A stretch of DNA of 64,000 bases from Chlorogloea sp. CCALA 695 (lineage in GTDB: Bacteria > Cyanobacteriota > Cyanobacteriia > Cyanobacteriales > Chroococcidiopsidaceae): positions 1-64,000 of the forward strand of contig NZ_PVWN01000020.1 in NCBI RefSeq assembly GCF_003003885.1, given 5' to 3'. Shown here piece after piece: positions 53,142-62,978 of the stretch. A model generated the notes under the pieces. The model ran no database searches, had not been told where the DNA came from, and worked only from the letters and a program-made list of their open reading frames with translations. Position numbers and translations under genes: made by a program. How positions within the stretch are numbered: position 1 is the stretch's first letter; each line of letters starts with the position of its first letter.

Positions 53142-55310
53142 CTAACTTAGATTTAACAAAATTTCATTCCACTTTATTTTATGAATACTCTTAAGTTCTT
53201 TATCTTCTTCTACTAATTTTGAATAACTTGCAATAAAATCCTCTAGCGACGTAATTAGCCTTAAATAATATTTAAGTGTTGGTAAGATTCCATTAATAAT
53301 AATCTGACAGCCATGCTCTTTAGCTATATTCTTAACCTCTATCGTAATGACTTCAGATTGAGATACTTCTATGTCAGCCGATGAAAATATACAATATCTT
53401 CGGGGATTAAACTTAATAATCTTATCTTTTGCAATTCGTATTATTTGCATATCAATCTTTTTGCCATGTTTGATCTCGATAGCTTCAATTAAACTTTTAT
53501 TTTTGTCAAAAATTTCTATGTCTCCTGCACTTTTCGATGTGAGGTCAGAAGCCGTATGACTTCCTAATGGCTTTAAGCTACATGAATTATATCTTTCAAC
53601 TTCCACAAGTAACAGTTGGTAGATAGCATAAAATGCAAGCACAGGTAGTTTTGAAGCTCCAGAAGTTTTATAGCTAAACTCAAAATGTTCGTCTAAACAA
53701 CTTAAAATAGCATTAATGTCTAATTTATCGGCATTCGATAATCTGGTAATTATTACTTTGCTTTTTTTTATCCCTTTTCTAACTTGATGAAGAAAAAATA
53801 TTAAAATAATTTCCGCTTGTTCAGGTTCACTTTGAACATAATCAATAACTTGCAAAAAAGCTTTTTTGACAGCTTTATCGCTAATTTTACCATTGTAATC
53901 AACAGTGTAAGGGTAAGGTTGCTCCAAAGAACGGGTTAGCCAACCACTTTCAGCCATTGCTGGAAGTCCCAATTCTTTTAACGTAGGTGTAATATGCTGA
54001 GTATCGATAGTTCTACCTGAAAAGCCACCTTCCATATTAGATTGATGATATCTAATATCTTGCGCTGGATAAAGTATTTTATGAACTAATAAAGTTATCA
54101 AAACAGTATATACACCTTTTTGCAGGAAACACTTTTGAGCAATTTCACTTAAAAAGTCTTGCTTCTCAATACTAATCATTTCTTGTATATCTTCAATATC
54201 TTCTGAAGCTTCATAGCTTTGTATCAATTTATCTCTATGATTCATAGAATTAAAAACTGGTAGTTTTAACTGAATATTTTTGACTGAAAAAACCTTAGAA
54301 TCGTTGCTTTGTATGTATTGATGTTGAAATGTAGAAGCAAGTATTTGTTTTTTTATTTGCATAGCCAATTCATAGATCATAGGAACGCAAACCGAGTTAC
54401 CAACTTGTTTGTAAGATTCTCCTAAATTACTATGAACTCTAAAATCATCAGGGAAGCCCATTAAGCGATAGCACTCTTTAATAGTCAATTTACGAACTAC
54501 ATTTTCTTTGGGAATGTAAATAAAGAATCTTCCAGAGGTTTCTTGAGAAGGGATAGTAGGATGAACTCCTACTATGGAGTAAATTCTATTAGGTTGATGA
54601 TGTACTCGTGAAAGATGATGAGTATTAGGTCTTACTCCTTTTTTCCAAATGTTTTTATTACGATACCCGACAAAAATTAAATTAGACACTTGTTCTTTGG
54701 GGTTATCTATTATTGTATATTCCTCACTTTTTAAGTATTCAAAAGCATTGTTTTGACATAAAAAATCTTGTAGCTGAGGAACAGGATGAACTAAATTAAG
54801 CTTACTAAAATTAAATTTTATGTTTTTGGTTGCAATAATAATGATTCTTTCCCTATTTTGGGCAACCCCAAAGTTTTTAGCATTTAAAACCTTGTAGTCA
54901 ACCAAATAGCCTAAATCTTCTAAAGCATAAAGAATTACATCTAAAGTTCTGCCTTTATCGTGATGAATTAAGTGCTTTACATTTTCTAAAATAACTACGC
55001 TTGGACTTTTAGTTGCAATAATTTCACAGATATAAAAAAAGAGCGTACCCCTCGTATCTTGAAAACCTCCGCGTTTTCCACAAATGCTAAAAGGTTGACA
55101 AGGAAATCCTGCTGTTAAAATATCAAAGTTTGGTATCGCTTTAATATTTATTTGAGTGATATCGCCTTGGGGAATTTCTCCAAAATTATTAAAGTAAACT
55201 TTCTGACAAGCTTCATCTATTTCACAAGAATAAACACACTGATAACCTGCTCTTTCAAAAGCCAGCCTAAAACCACCAATTCCTGCAAAAAGATCGATAA
55301 ACTTTAACAT
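53142..55310 (-). CDS. Fused DNA cytosine methyltransferase and type II restriction endonuclease
   Basis: A single 722-residue chain. Residues 1 to about 330 form a C5-cytosine methyltransferase: FIDLFAGIGGFRLAFE (SAM site), catalytic Cys71 in TAGFPCQPFS, ILENVKHL (ENV) and the final VGNSVCVPMIYELA. Residues about 395-722 look like a restriction enzyme: GGFSGRTIDTQ, AESGWLTRSLEQPYPYT and a PD-(D/E)XK core with Asp597 (GDIEIF) and Glu612/Lys614 (AIEIKHGK). The second part resembles the SacI-type family as I recall it; that label is inference. No separate nuclease gene is nearby. The gene is clearly more AT-rich than its neighbours, which suggests horizontal transfer. Target site unknown. Confidence 0.88.
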   Translation of the reverse strand: MLKFIDLFAGIGGFRLAFERAGYQCVYSCEIDEACQKVYFNNFGEIPQGDITQINIKAIPNFDILTAGFPCQPFSICGKRGGFQDTRGTLFFYICEIIATKSPSVVILENVKHLIHHDKGRTLDVILYALEDLGYLVDYKVLNAKNFGVAQNRERIIIIATKNIKFNFSKLNLVHPVPQLQDFLCQNNAFEYLKSEEYTIIDNPKEQVSNLIFVGYRNKNIWKKGVRPNTHHLSRVHHQPNRIYSIVGVHPTIPSQETSGRFFIYIPKENVVRKLTIKECYRLMGFPDDFRVHSNLGESYKQVGNSVCVPMIYELAMQIKKQILASTFQHQYIQSNDSKVFSVKNIQLKLPVFNSMNHRDKLIQSYEASEDIEDIQEMISIEKQDFLSEIAQKCFLQKGVYTVLITLLVHKILYPAQDIRYHQSNMEGGFSGRTIDTQHITPTLKELGLPAMAESGWLTRSLEQPYPYTVDYNGKISDKAVKKAFLQVIDYVQSEPEQAEIILIFFLHQVRKGIKKSKVIITRLSNADKLDINAILSCLDEHFEFSYKTSGASKLPVLAFYAIYQLLLVEVERYNSCSLKPLGSHTASDLTSKSAGDIEIFDKNKSLIEAIEIKHGKKIDMQIIRIAKDKIIKFNPRRYCIFSSADIEVSQSEVITIEVKNIAKEHGCQIIINGILPTLKYYLRLITSLEDFIASYSKLVEEDKELKSIHKIKWNEILLNLS

Positions 55311-55475
55311 ATTGATAGATTCAATTAAACATCAGATTTATATCAAGTGCGCTTACTACTCTTGTAGGATACGTTAATCAAAAAGCAGTATGACTAGCCT
55401 GCAATAAGTTAAGTAGAAAATGCCAGCCTATTAAGTTATTATGCAAATTAGATGTGATTAATGCGATCGCACAGT

Positions 55476-56462
55476 CTACAAAGCCACAGTTTGACCAGTT
55501 TGAGCGGAACGCCTAGCTGCATCAGCTACTTTAAGCGCGTACAGGCTTGCTGTGGAACTAACATATAACTGCGTCCCATTGATTAAATGGTTTAATAGCA
55601 TATCTGTATCTTGGGCAAATAAACCCCGGCGCGTACCTACTTCGATGAGTTTTGTCCCTTCCGCATTGATTAATTTGCCATCTTCCTTATCAAAACTTAA
55701 ACCGCCTTTTTCGCCATCAACAGTAAATTTACGTTCGTCTATCCAGATAGTTTCACCTTTACCATAAACAACTTCAGCAATAAGTCCGTTAGTAAACTGC
55801 AACTGTGTTGTACATAAACAAGCCTTGTAAAACTCTCCATCCATCCCCCAATAGCGATTTTGACAGCTAATAGTCGCAACAGTGCCAAATAAATCGGTCA
55901 GGCGGTGAAGCCGCGATACTGCGCCACTCAAGGGAAATCCAAATAATTCTTTGTTGTAAGTCCAACGCTGAGGTGCAGGAGATTGATGATTTAAGGTGCT
56001 ATAACGGGCGTAAAATGGATTACCAGTGGCTGATAAATTTTCTTTTAAGGCTTGGTGCAATCCGCCGAGTAATTCTATATGTTCTACGTGCAGTAGTTTA
56101 TTTTGCCGATTCGCTAGGTTAATTAGTTCTTCCGCTTCGTGTACATCTAAAGACAAAGGATACTCAACTACAACGTGCTTTCCGTGTTGCAAGGCTTGAT
56201 GACAAACGGAACCATGTTCGCTATTGATAGTTGCAACAATTACTAAATCTATATCTAAGCTTACTAAGTCTTCTACAGATGCGATCGCCTCCACTGCATA
56301 TTTTTGAGCAAATTCGGCGGTTTTCTCAGGCGTACTACCAACTACTGCTACTAATTTAGCTCTCAAGTCTTGCTGCAATATCTCGGCTCTAAGCTTTGCT
56401 ACAAAACCCGTACCAACTAAACCTACTCTAATCGGGGTATTTATTTCTAAAGAATTAACCAT
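55476..56462 (-). CDS. bvdR: Biliverdin reductase
   Basis: A 328-residue Gfo/Idh/MocA-type enzyme with the NAD(P) motif VGLVGTGFVAKLRAEI and VEYPLSL. The stretch LLHVEHIELLGGLHQA, FYARYSTL, PAPQRWTY and FGFPLSGAVSRLHRLTDLFG matches cyanobacterial BvdR closely as I recall it (Synechocystis protein also 328 residues). It reduces biliverdin IXalpha to bilirubin with NADPH and affects phycobilisome assembly. Other Gfo/Idh oxidoreductases are the alternative, but the EHIELLGG core argues for BvdR. It lies 22 bases downstream of the next membrane protein gene on the same strand. Confidence 0.85.
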   Translation of the reverse strand: MVNSLEINTPIRVGLVGTGFVAKLRAEILQQDLRAKLVAVVGSTPEKTAEFAQKYAVEAIASVEDLVSLDIDLVIVATINSEHGSVCHQALQHGKHVVVEYPLSLDVHEAEELINLANRQNKLLHVEHIELLGGLHQALKENLSATGNPFYARYSTLNHQSPAPQRWTYNKELFGFPLSGAVSRLHRLTDLFGTVATISCQNRYWGMDGEFYKACLCTTQLQFTNGLIAEVVYGKGETIWIDERKFTVDGEKGGLSFDKEDGKLINAEGTKLIEVGTRRGLFAQDTDMLLNHLINGTQLYVSSTASLYALKVADAARRSAQTGQTVAL

Positions 56463-56484
56463 GATTTTCTCTTCCTTAATAATT

Positions 56485-57909
56485 TTATTTTTTACGCTTA
56501 ATTCGTCTAATTTGCTCAGATTCTTCTAAAATTTCTTCTATCCCGCCTTCACCAATGTTTTGAACATAGTTAATCTTAATTTCTTCTAATAAATCTACGA
56601 GCAAGTTTTGAATTTCTTTAAGATTATGTTCTTTTTGCAACTCTGTTTCTAGAGTTTTACTAAAATTGTCAGTTAGCTGCTGCCACATTTTTGCACTTGT
56701 TCGATCTTCCGTCATATTTACGATCACACTATAAGCAGATTTGGCAATCTCACTCGCTAACTGCTTCGGCAAATTACTTACCCCTGGCACGTTTTGAAGC
56801 TGTTTGTATACTGGAGACTGATTAAGTATAGTTTGAAGATTGTAATGTATCAACGCTTCTACGTCCGGCTGAATTTTTGGGATAACTTGATGAACGCTTA
56901 ATTTTACTAAGCGAGATGCGATCGCACTAATTTCATGAGTGTTATTAATATCTATATAACCACCACTTTTAGAACGTAGCAGTCGGCGACTAATGCTACC
57001 ATTAATAATTGCTTCTTGAAGCTGATCTATGATTCTAACCCCAACAACTTCGGTAATTTCTTCGGCAAAATTAGCAACAAAATCGTGATTAATTTGCGAT
57101 CGTACGGCTGTAAGATTTAGTAGCTGAGATTGATAGAGGCGAATCGTTACCGGAATTACTCGCAACCACCGCAACACAGGTACTAGCAGCAAAATATCGT
57201 ACCAGCGCCGTAACATTGCTTCTAACCAACTTAATCTGTTGCGGAGGCTAATAAAAAATGTCCGAATTAAAAAATCTAGACTAAAGATGACTACAAATGG
57301 TAAATCTATTAACCAAAAATTATCTATAAATTGACTATTTTCTCCTATATCTCGATAGTAATTAGTTTCAATTAAAGGGCGTAATTGAGTATTAAAAAAA
57401 CTAATTTCTTTCTGCCAATCTGCTTGAGATAAATATAATTGACTCCAAAATAATGTAAAGGCTTCGTGGGCTGATGCTTCTATAGAACGATTATTAAAAT
57501 TAGCTACATGGAGACGCATTAATCTTTTAATTTTAGCTAAACTTCCCGTTTTACCTGCCACATCAAAAGGATTATCTTCAATCATTTCATTGCTAAGTTG
57601 ACGCAATTGTTGCAACAAGTTTTCAACTTCTAGGGATTGCAATCCTGTTTGCTCAACTTGGGTTTCTAATTGCTCAACTTTATTGAGATATCTTTGAGTT
57701 TCGCGGTGGGGTTCTATACCTTTAACTTGGTCATAGTATTTAACTATTGTAGGTGCTTCAGCAAAGTAAAAATCTCGCCAAGGTATGTAACTAAGATCGA
57801 AACCTACTAAAATTAAGTTTGCCAAGGCAATAATTGCTAGTAACTTTTCTAACCAAAGATTGCGGCGAACAGATTTTTTTTTAGCTTTTATTTGTTGAAC
57901 CGATAGCAT
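56485..57909 (-). CDS. Membrane protein with voltage-sensor-like S4 segment
   Basis: A 474-residue protein. One helix near the start (LLAIIALANLILVGFDLSYI) is followed by a large helical domain (about 60-195). A membrane section at 198-265 has FWLIDLPFVVIFSLDFLIR, and then VPVLRWLRVIPVTIRLYQS, which has an arginine at every third or fourth position like an S4 helix. No pore sequence (TVGYG type) is present. The C-terminal 200 residues are amphipathic helices rich in Glu/Gln. It probably senses voltage or anchors a cytosolic helix bundle. It ends 22 bases before bvdR, likely one operon. Confidence 0.72.
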   Translation of the reverse strand: MLSVQQIKAKKKSVRRNLWLEKLLAIIALANLILVGFDLSYIPWRDFYFAEAPTIVKYYDQVKGIEPHRETQRYLNKVEQLETQVEQTGLQSLEVENLLQQLRQLSNEMIEDNPFDVAGKTGSLAKIKRLMRLHVANFNNRSIEASAHEAFTLFWSQLYLSQADWQKEISFFNTQLRPLIETNYYRDIGENSQFIDNFWLIDLPFVVIFSLDFLIRTFFISLRNRLSWLEAMLRRWYDILLLVPVLRWLRVIPVTIRLYQSQLLNLTAVRSQINHDFVANFAEEITEVVGVRIIDQLQEAIINGSISRRLLRSKSGGYIDINNTHEISAIASRLVKLSVHQVIPKIQPDVEALIHYNLQTILNQSPVYKQLQNVPGVSNLPKQLASEIAKSAYSVIVNMTEDRTSAKMWQQLTDNFSKTLETELQKEHNLKEIQNLLVDLLEEIKINYVQNIGEGGIEEILEESEQIRRIKRKK

Positions 57910-58059
57910 AACTTACGTAAAGCAGTGAAAAAATATGTATATCTTTTGGTTGAGACTTCGCAAAGCACAAGCAAAGACTTACCCAAAATAGTACGATCTT
58001 TTCAGTCTGTTCTCAAGAATGGCTAAAATAAGGAAATACTGGCTTTTTGCGTATTACCA

Positions 58060-59343
58060 ATGACTTTAACTGCTGTAAAACCACCCCGCTTAAATTCTCC
58101 TACCCTACATCGGCTACCTAACGGTTTGACAATTGTAGCCGAGCAAATGCCAGTAGAAGCCGTTAACCTAAGTTTGTGGGTTAATGTGGGTTCTGCTAAT
58201 GAACCTGATAATATCAATGGTATGGCTCACTTTCTCGAACATATGGTTTTTAAAGGAACTAAACGTATTGTGAGCGGGGAATTTGAACGCCGAATTGAGG
58301 AGCGAGGAGCGGTTACTAATGCAGCAACTAGCCAAGATTACACTCATTACTACATCACCACCGCCCCAAAAGATTTTGCCAGCCTCGCACCTCTGCAAAT
58401 TGATGTAGTGCTTAATTCCTTAATTCCTGACGATGCTTTTAGTCGAGAAAAGTTAGTTGTTTTAGAAGAAATCCGCCGCAGCGATGATAATCCTCGTCGG
58501 CGCACTTTTGCCCAAGCAATGCAAACCGCTTTTGATCGTTTACCTTATCGTCGCCCGGTATTAGGAGAATTTGACGTAATTTCTCAACTTCAGCCGCAAC
58601 AAATGCGCGATTTTCATACCTCTTGGTATCAACCTAACTCAATTACCGCCGTCGCTGTGGGTAATTTACCCGTAGATGAATTAATTAAAATTGTTTCCGA
58701 TGGTTTTACCGAATCTACTAATCCCTTACCAGTTATTAACCATCCACCTTTAGCAAATACCCTTAAAGAAGAACCTGCTTTTACAGAAATTGTCCGCCAC
58801 GAGTTAAAAGATGATAGTCTACAACAAGCTCGATTAGTAATGGTTTGGCGCGTTCCAGGATTGAGCAACCTTCAAGAAACTTACGCTTTAGATGTCTTAG
58901 CAGCAATTTTAGGTTCGGGGCGTACTTCAAGGCTAGTACGAGATTTGCGGGAAGAAAAAGGACTTGTTTCGAGCATTTCTGTAAGCAACATAACTCAACG
59001 CTTGCAAGGTACTTTCTATATTTCTGCAACGCTTCCGGTAGAAAACTTAGCCCAAGTAGAAACAGCCATCGCCCAGCATATAAATACTATTCAAACTCAG
59101 CCTGTGGAAGAATGGGAAATTGCCCGGATTCGTACTCAAGTAGCAAACAGATTTATTTTTGCTAACGAAACTCCGAGCGATCGCGCGGGTTTATACGGTT
59201 ATTATCAATCTATGGTAGGAAACCTAGAACCAGCCTTTGATTACCCTTCTAGGATTCAAGCCTTGGATGTGTCGGTAATGCAATCCGCCGCCCAAAAGTA
59301 TCTCTCACCTAATGCTTACGGTGCGGTTATTCTCAAGCCTTAA
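58060..59343 (+). CDS. M16-family zinc peptidase
   Basis: A 427-residue insulinase-like peptidase. The zinc motif HxxEH is in MAHFLEHMVFKGT, with the third ligand Glu downstream in VVLEEIRRSDDNP. The second half (about 230-427) is the inactive companion fold (WRVPGLSNLQETYALDVL). No signal peptide, so it acts in the cytosol and probably degrades small peptides. It is a single-gene M16 of the length of the processing peptidase subunits. It starts a run of genes on the plus strand. Confidence 0.94.
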   Translation: MTLTAVKPPRLNSPTLHRLPNGLTIVAEQMPVEAVNLSLWVNVGSANEPDNINGMAHFLEHMVFKGTKRIVSGEFERRIEERGAVTNAATSQDYTHYYITTAPKDFASLAPLQIDVVLNSLIPDDAFSREKLVVLEEIRRSDDNPRRRTFAQAMQTAFDRLPYRRPVLGEFDVISQLQPQQMRDFHTSWYQPNSITAVAVGNLPVDELIKIVSDGFTESTNPLPVINHPPLANTLKEEPAFTEIVRHELKDDSLQQARLVMVWRVPGLSNLQETYALDVLAAILGSGRTSRLVRDLREEKGLVSSISVSNITQRLQGTFYISATLPVENLAQVETAIAQHINTIQTQPVEEWEIARIRTQVANRFIFANETPSDRAGLYGYYQSMVGNLEPAFDYPSRIQALDVSVMQSAAQKYLSPNAYGAVILKP

Positions 59344-59349
59344 TTAAGT

Positions 59350-60213
59350 ATGTGGACGCAAATAGCCGCGCATATCTCCCAAGTTCAACCAAAGTTTAAA
59401 ATTGCCAGTCATCACCCGGTAAGTGGTGGCTGCATCAATCAAGGTTACGCGGTTAGCGATGGAGAGCGCACTTACTTTGTGAAACTAAATGAAGCTGCTA
59501 AAGTTGAGATGTTTGCAGCCGAAGCATTAGGGTTGCAGGAAATGGCGCAAACAAACACTATCCGCGTCCCAAAACCGATTTGTTGGGGAGTAGCTGAAAA
59601 TTCGGCTTACATCGTCTTAGAGTGGCTAAAATTGGGCGCTGGAACTACTAATTCTTGGCAGGAAATGGGACGCAACTTAGCCGCAATGCACCGCGCTAAT
59701 AGCTCTAATAGTTTTGGGTGGGAACAAAACAATACGATTGGTTCTACACCGCAGATTAATAATTGGACTAAAGACTGGGTAGAATTTTATGCTCAACACC
59801 GTTTAAGTTATCAATTTCAATTAGCTAAACGTAAGGGGGGAAATTTCCCTCAGCAAGAACAATTGTTAGCATATCTCCCCCAATTGCTATCGCACCAAGT
59901 GCAACCATCTTTAGTACACGGGGACTTGTGGGGAGGTAACGCCGCTTGTACAGAGGGAGGAGAACCAGTCATTTTTGACCCTGCAACCTATCATGGCGAT
60001 CGCGAAGTCGATATTGCCATGACAGAACTATTTGGCGGGTTTCCGGCGGCTTTTTATCACGGCTACAACGAGGTTTTTCCTTTAGCTCCGGGTTACGAGC
60101 AACGCAAAACTTTGTATAACCTTTACCACATTCTCAATCACTTTAATTTATTTGGTGGTGGTTACGCATCTGCGGCTAATCGCATGATTTCTCAAATTCT
60201 TAACATTATATAA
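59350..60213 (+). CDS. Fructosamine/ketosamine-3-kinase family protein
   Basis: A 287-residue kinase of the FN3K/phosphotransferase fold. Features are HHPVSGGCINQGYAVSDG (nucleotide loop), TYFVKLNE (Lys), the catalytic LVHGDLWGGNAACTEGG and FDPATYHGDREVDIAMTEL. The family phosphorylates ketosamines on glycated proteins so that they fall off; bacterial members prefer ribulosamines. It starts six bases after the M16 stop, so the two are co-transcribed. Confidence 0.93.
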   Translation: MWTQIAAHISQVQPKFKIASHHPVSGGCINQGYAVSDGERTYFVKLNEAAKVEMFAAEALGLQEMAQTNTIRVPKPICWGVAENSAYIVLEWLKLGAGTTNSWQEMGRNLAAMHRANSSNSFGWEQNNTIGSTPQINNWTKDWVEFYAQHRLSYQFQLAKRKGGNFPQQEQLLAYLPQLLSHQVQPSLVHGDLWGGNAACTEGGEPVIFDPATYHGDREVDIAMTELFGGFPAAFYHGYNEVFPLAPGYEQRKTLYNLYHILNHFNLFGGGYASAANRMISQILNII

Positions 60214-60231
60214 TTCTCACCATCATATAGA

Positions 60232-60252
60232 AGACGTTGCGGTGCAACGTCT
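60232..60252. repeat. Third copy of the AGACGTTGC palindrome
   Basis: AGACGTTGCGGTGCAACGTCT, one base different in the centre from the two copies at 16136 and 16170. It lies between the kinase-like gene and the Rpn-family gene and could form a hairpin in the mRNA. Confidence 0.85.
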
Positions 60253-60272
60253 CTACGTTACCAAATTTGCCT

Positions 60273-61064
60273 GTGAAAACTGCTACTCTTTTTTACCAAT
60301 TATTTCAAGAATTTCCGAGTATATTTTTTGAATTGATTGGTCAACCTGGTACTCAAGCTAATGCTTATCAATTTACCTCTATTGAGCTTAAACAAGTTGC
60401 CTTCCGCTTGGATGGGTTGTTTTTACCCTCCCCAGACGAACCAAATTTACCTATATACTTTGTTGAAGTACAGTTTCAAAAAGACGAAACATTTTACTAT
60501 CGTCTTTTTGCAGAAATCTTTTTATATTTGTACCAATACAAAACTATAAATAATTGGCAAGCAATTGTAGTTTATCCAAAGCGGAGTATAGAATCTGAGC
60601 CACCGTTACCTTATCAATTCATCTTAGGGGGCGATCACGTTAAAAGAATATACTTAGACGAACTTGGGCAAAATCAGTCTCTTGGTGTTGGGATTATTCA
60701 GTTAGTGGTAGAAAACGAGAAAATAGCCGCCACTACAGCTAAATCGCTAATTGCTAAAGCCCGACAACAGTTAACTGACGAACAATTGCAGCAGCAGATT
60801 ATCGAGTTTATTGAGACGATAGTAATATACAAATTTCCTTCTCTTAGCCGTCAGGAGGTTGAAGCAATGTTAGGTTTAGACTTGATTAGAAATACCAGAG
60901 TTTACCAAGAAGCATTTACCGAAGGAGAACAACAAGGGCGTTTAGCCGCCAAGTTAGAAACTGTGCCAAGCTTGATAGAATTGGGGCTGAGTGTAGAGCA
61001 AATAGCCCAAGCCTTAGCCATTGATATTGAAGTAGTTAGACAATTACTACCAAAACAGCCTTAA
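60273..61064 (+). CDS. Rpn-family (DUF2887) PD-(D/E)XK nuclease
   Basis: A 263-residue protein from GTG 60273: TATLFYQLFQEFPSIFFELIG, then the nuclease residues in RLDGLFLP (Asp) and IYFVEVQFQKDETFY (Glu, with Gln where Lys is usual). A helical C-terminal half ends with GEQQGRLAAKL and a helix-turn-helix-like LSVEQIAQALAIDIEVV. Such proteins are named recombination-promoting nucleases/putative transposases and are numerous in cyanobacteria. An in-frame start at 60237 would lie inside the repeat. Confidence 0.85.
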   Translation: MKTATLFYQLFQEFPSIFFELIGQPGTQANAYQFTSIELKQVAFRLDGLFLPSPDEPNLPIYFVEVQFQKDETFYYRLFAEIFLYLYQYKTINNWQAIVVYPKRSIESEPPLPYQFILGGDHVKRIYLDELGQNQSLGVGIIQLVVENEKIAATTAKSLIAKARQQLTDEQLQQQIIEFIETIVIYKFPSLSRQEVEAMLGLDLIRNTRVYQEAFTEGEQQGRLAAKLETVPSLIELGLSVEQIAQALAIDIEVVRQLLPKQP

Positions 61065-61178
61065 ATGTAACGGCGATTATCGGCAAAAAGTAAGATTGTA
61101 CAGCCATTACCTAACTTTTGACCATAACTACTGCGATCGCCAAACGTTAAAATCGTAATTATTTGCTCAATTGCTCTA

Positions 61179-62927
61179 ATGGCTCAATCTCGATTTGCTA
61201 AACTTGTTTCCTATTTGCGTCCCCATTGGCAAGCAACTACTGTAGGTATTGTTGCTTTACTTGTTGTTAATGCTATTGGTGTTTATATTCCGCAGTTGAT
61301 TGGGGAAATTGTCGATAAATTTCAATCTGCGTTCACTTTCGACCAAATTTTACGTTATGTAATCCTAATTATTGTTCTTAGTTCGATCATGTGGGTAATA
61401 CGCATGGTTTCCCGCCTTGCTTTATTTGGTGTCGGGCGACAGGTAGAATTTGACCTGAAACAAAAGATTTTTCAACACCTGCTAAAGTTAGAACCTGCTT
61501 ATTTTGCCCTGAATACGGCGGGTGACTTGATTAACCGCGCCACTAGCGATGTTGAAAATATCCGGCGATTGGTGGGGTTTGCGGTGCTGAGTTTGGCAAA
61601 TACGGTATTTGCTTACGCTCTTACCCTCCCAGCAATGTTAGCAATTAGCGTCCAGCTAACTCTAGCAACGATCGCTATTTATCCATTTATGCTAGTTACT
61701 GTACAGTTATTTAGCGATCGCCTCCGCAACGAACAACTAGAGGTACAAGAGGAGCTTTCCCTTGTTAGTGAGTTGATTCAAGAAGATATGAGCGGAATTG
61801 CTTTAATTAAAATCTACGCCCAAGAAGAAAACGAGCGCCGTGCTTTTAGTCAAAATAACCAAAGGCTTTTAGCTGCTAACTTAAAACTAGCCAAAACCCG
61901 CAATACTTTGTTTCCGCTTGTGGGAGGACTTGCTTATATTAGTTTACTAATTTTGTTGTGGCTGGGATCTAGTCAAATTATTTCTGAACAAATTACTATC
62001 GGTGATTTTCTTAAGCTTTTAATTTATGTAGAGCGTTTGGTATTTCCCACCGCCTTGTTAGGCTTTACAATTACGGCTTACCAACGGGGTGAAGTTAGTA
62101 TTGATCGCATTGAATCTATTTTAACTGTCACCCCCAAAATTCAAAACTCTGACCAAGTTGTCCATTTACCCAAAGAACAAGTAAAAGGTGAACTAAAAGC
62201 GGTTAATCTTAGCTTTACCTATCCCGGCGCTACTATTCCAGCTTTAGATAACGTCAATTTAACAATTTCTCCGGGAGAAACTGTAGCTATTGTAGGTGCT
62301 ATTGGTTCGGGTAAATCAACGCTGGCTAATGCTTTACCACGCTTGCTAAATATTGAACCAGGACAATTATTTTTAGATGGGGTAGATATTACCCAACTTG
62401 ACTTAGATTCATTGCGTCAGGCGATCGCCTATGTACCTCAAGATAGCTTTCTTTTTAGTACCACAATTAAAAATAACATTCGTTACGGCGATCCAGTCAG
62501 CGACCAAGCAGAAGTTGAATATAGTGCCAAAGTTGCCCAAATAGACGGAGAAATTCGCACTTTCCCCCAAGAATACAAAACTATTGTCGGAGAACGCGGA
62601 ATTACTCTCTCTGGCGGTCAAAGGCAGCGTACAGCTTTAGCTAGAGCCATGCTAGTAGATGCCCCTGTACTAATATTGGATGATGCGCTTTCTAGCGTTG
62701 ATAATCAAACCGCTACCGATATCTTAAATAATCTTTCTCAAGGTACTAAACGCAAAACCGTTGTGTTTATTTCTCACCAATTATCCGCCACCGCTACCGC
62801 CGATAGACTCTTAGTGATGGATAAAGGGCAAATAGTCCAAGCTGGTACTCACGCGCAATTGGTGAAACAGCCAGGATTGTATCAAACTCTTTGGAATCAG
62901 CACCAGTTAGAGGAAATATTAAAGTAA
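61179..62927 (+). CDS. ABC transporter, fused permease and ATPase
   Basis: A 582-residue half-transporter that works as a dimer. Six membrane helices occupy about 15-300. The ATPase domain has Walker A GAIGSGKSTL, Q-loop VPQDSFLFS, signature LSGGQRQRTALARAML, Walker B VLILDDALSSVD and switch His in VVFISHQLS. Order and length are those of MdlB/MsbA-type exporters of lipids, drugs or peptides. No partner gene is adjacent, so a homodimer is likely. Substrate unknown. Confidence 0.94.
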   Translation: MAQSRFAKLVSYLRPHWQATTVGIVALLVVNAIGVYIPQLIGEIVDKFQSAFTFDQILRYVILIIVLSSIMWVIRMVSRLALFGVGRQVEFDLKQKIFQHLLKLEPAYFALNTAGDLINRATSDVENIRRLVGFAVLSLANTVFAYALTLPAMLAISVQLTLATIAIYPFMLVTVQLFSDRLRNEQLEVQEELSLVSELIQEDMSGIALIKIYAQEENERRAFSQNNQRLLAANLKLAKTRNTLFPLVGGLAYISLLILLWLGSSQIISEQITIGDFLKLLIYVERLVFPTALLGFTITAYQRGEVSIDRIESILTVTPKIQNSDQVVHLPKEQVKGELKAVNLSFTYPGATIPALDNVNLTISPGETVAIVGAIGSGKSTLANALPRLLNIEPGQLFLDGVDITQLDLDSLRQAIAYVPQDSFLFSTTIKNNIRYGDPVSDQAEVEYSAKVAQIDGEIRTFPQEYKTIVGERGITLSGGQRQRTALARAMLVDAPVLILDDALSSVDNQTATDILNNLSQGTKRKTVVFISHQLSATATADRLLVMDKGQIVQAGTHAQLVKQPGLYQTLWNQHQLEEILK

Positions 62928-62978
62928 GAAATTTGGGGCGTATAGCCCCTAAGTTAAGGGTATCTAAAAAACAGTTAT

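Noticed and set aside
55476-56462. Generic sugar dehydrogenase of the Gfo/Idh/MocA family
   Set aside because: The VEHIELLGG and PAPQRWTY segments and the 328-residue length fit biliverdin reductase better, though enzymology is not shown.
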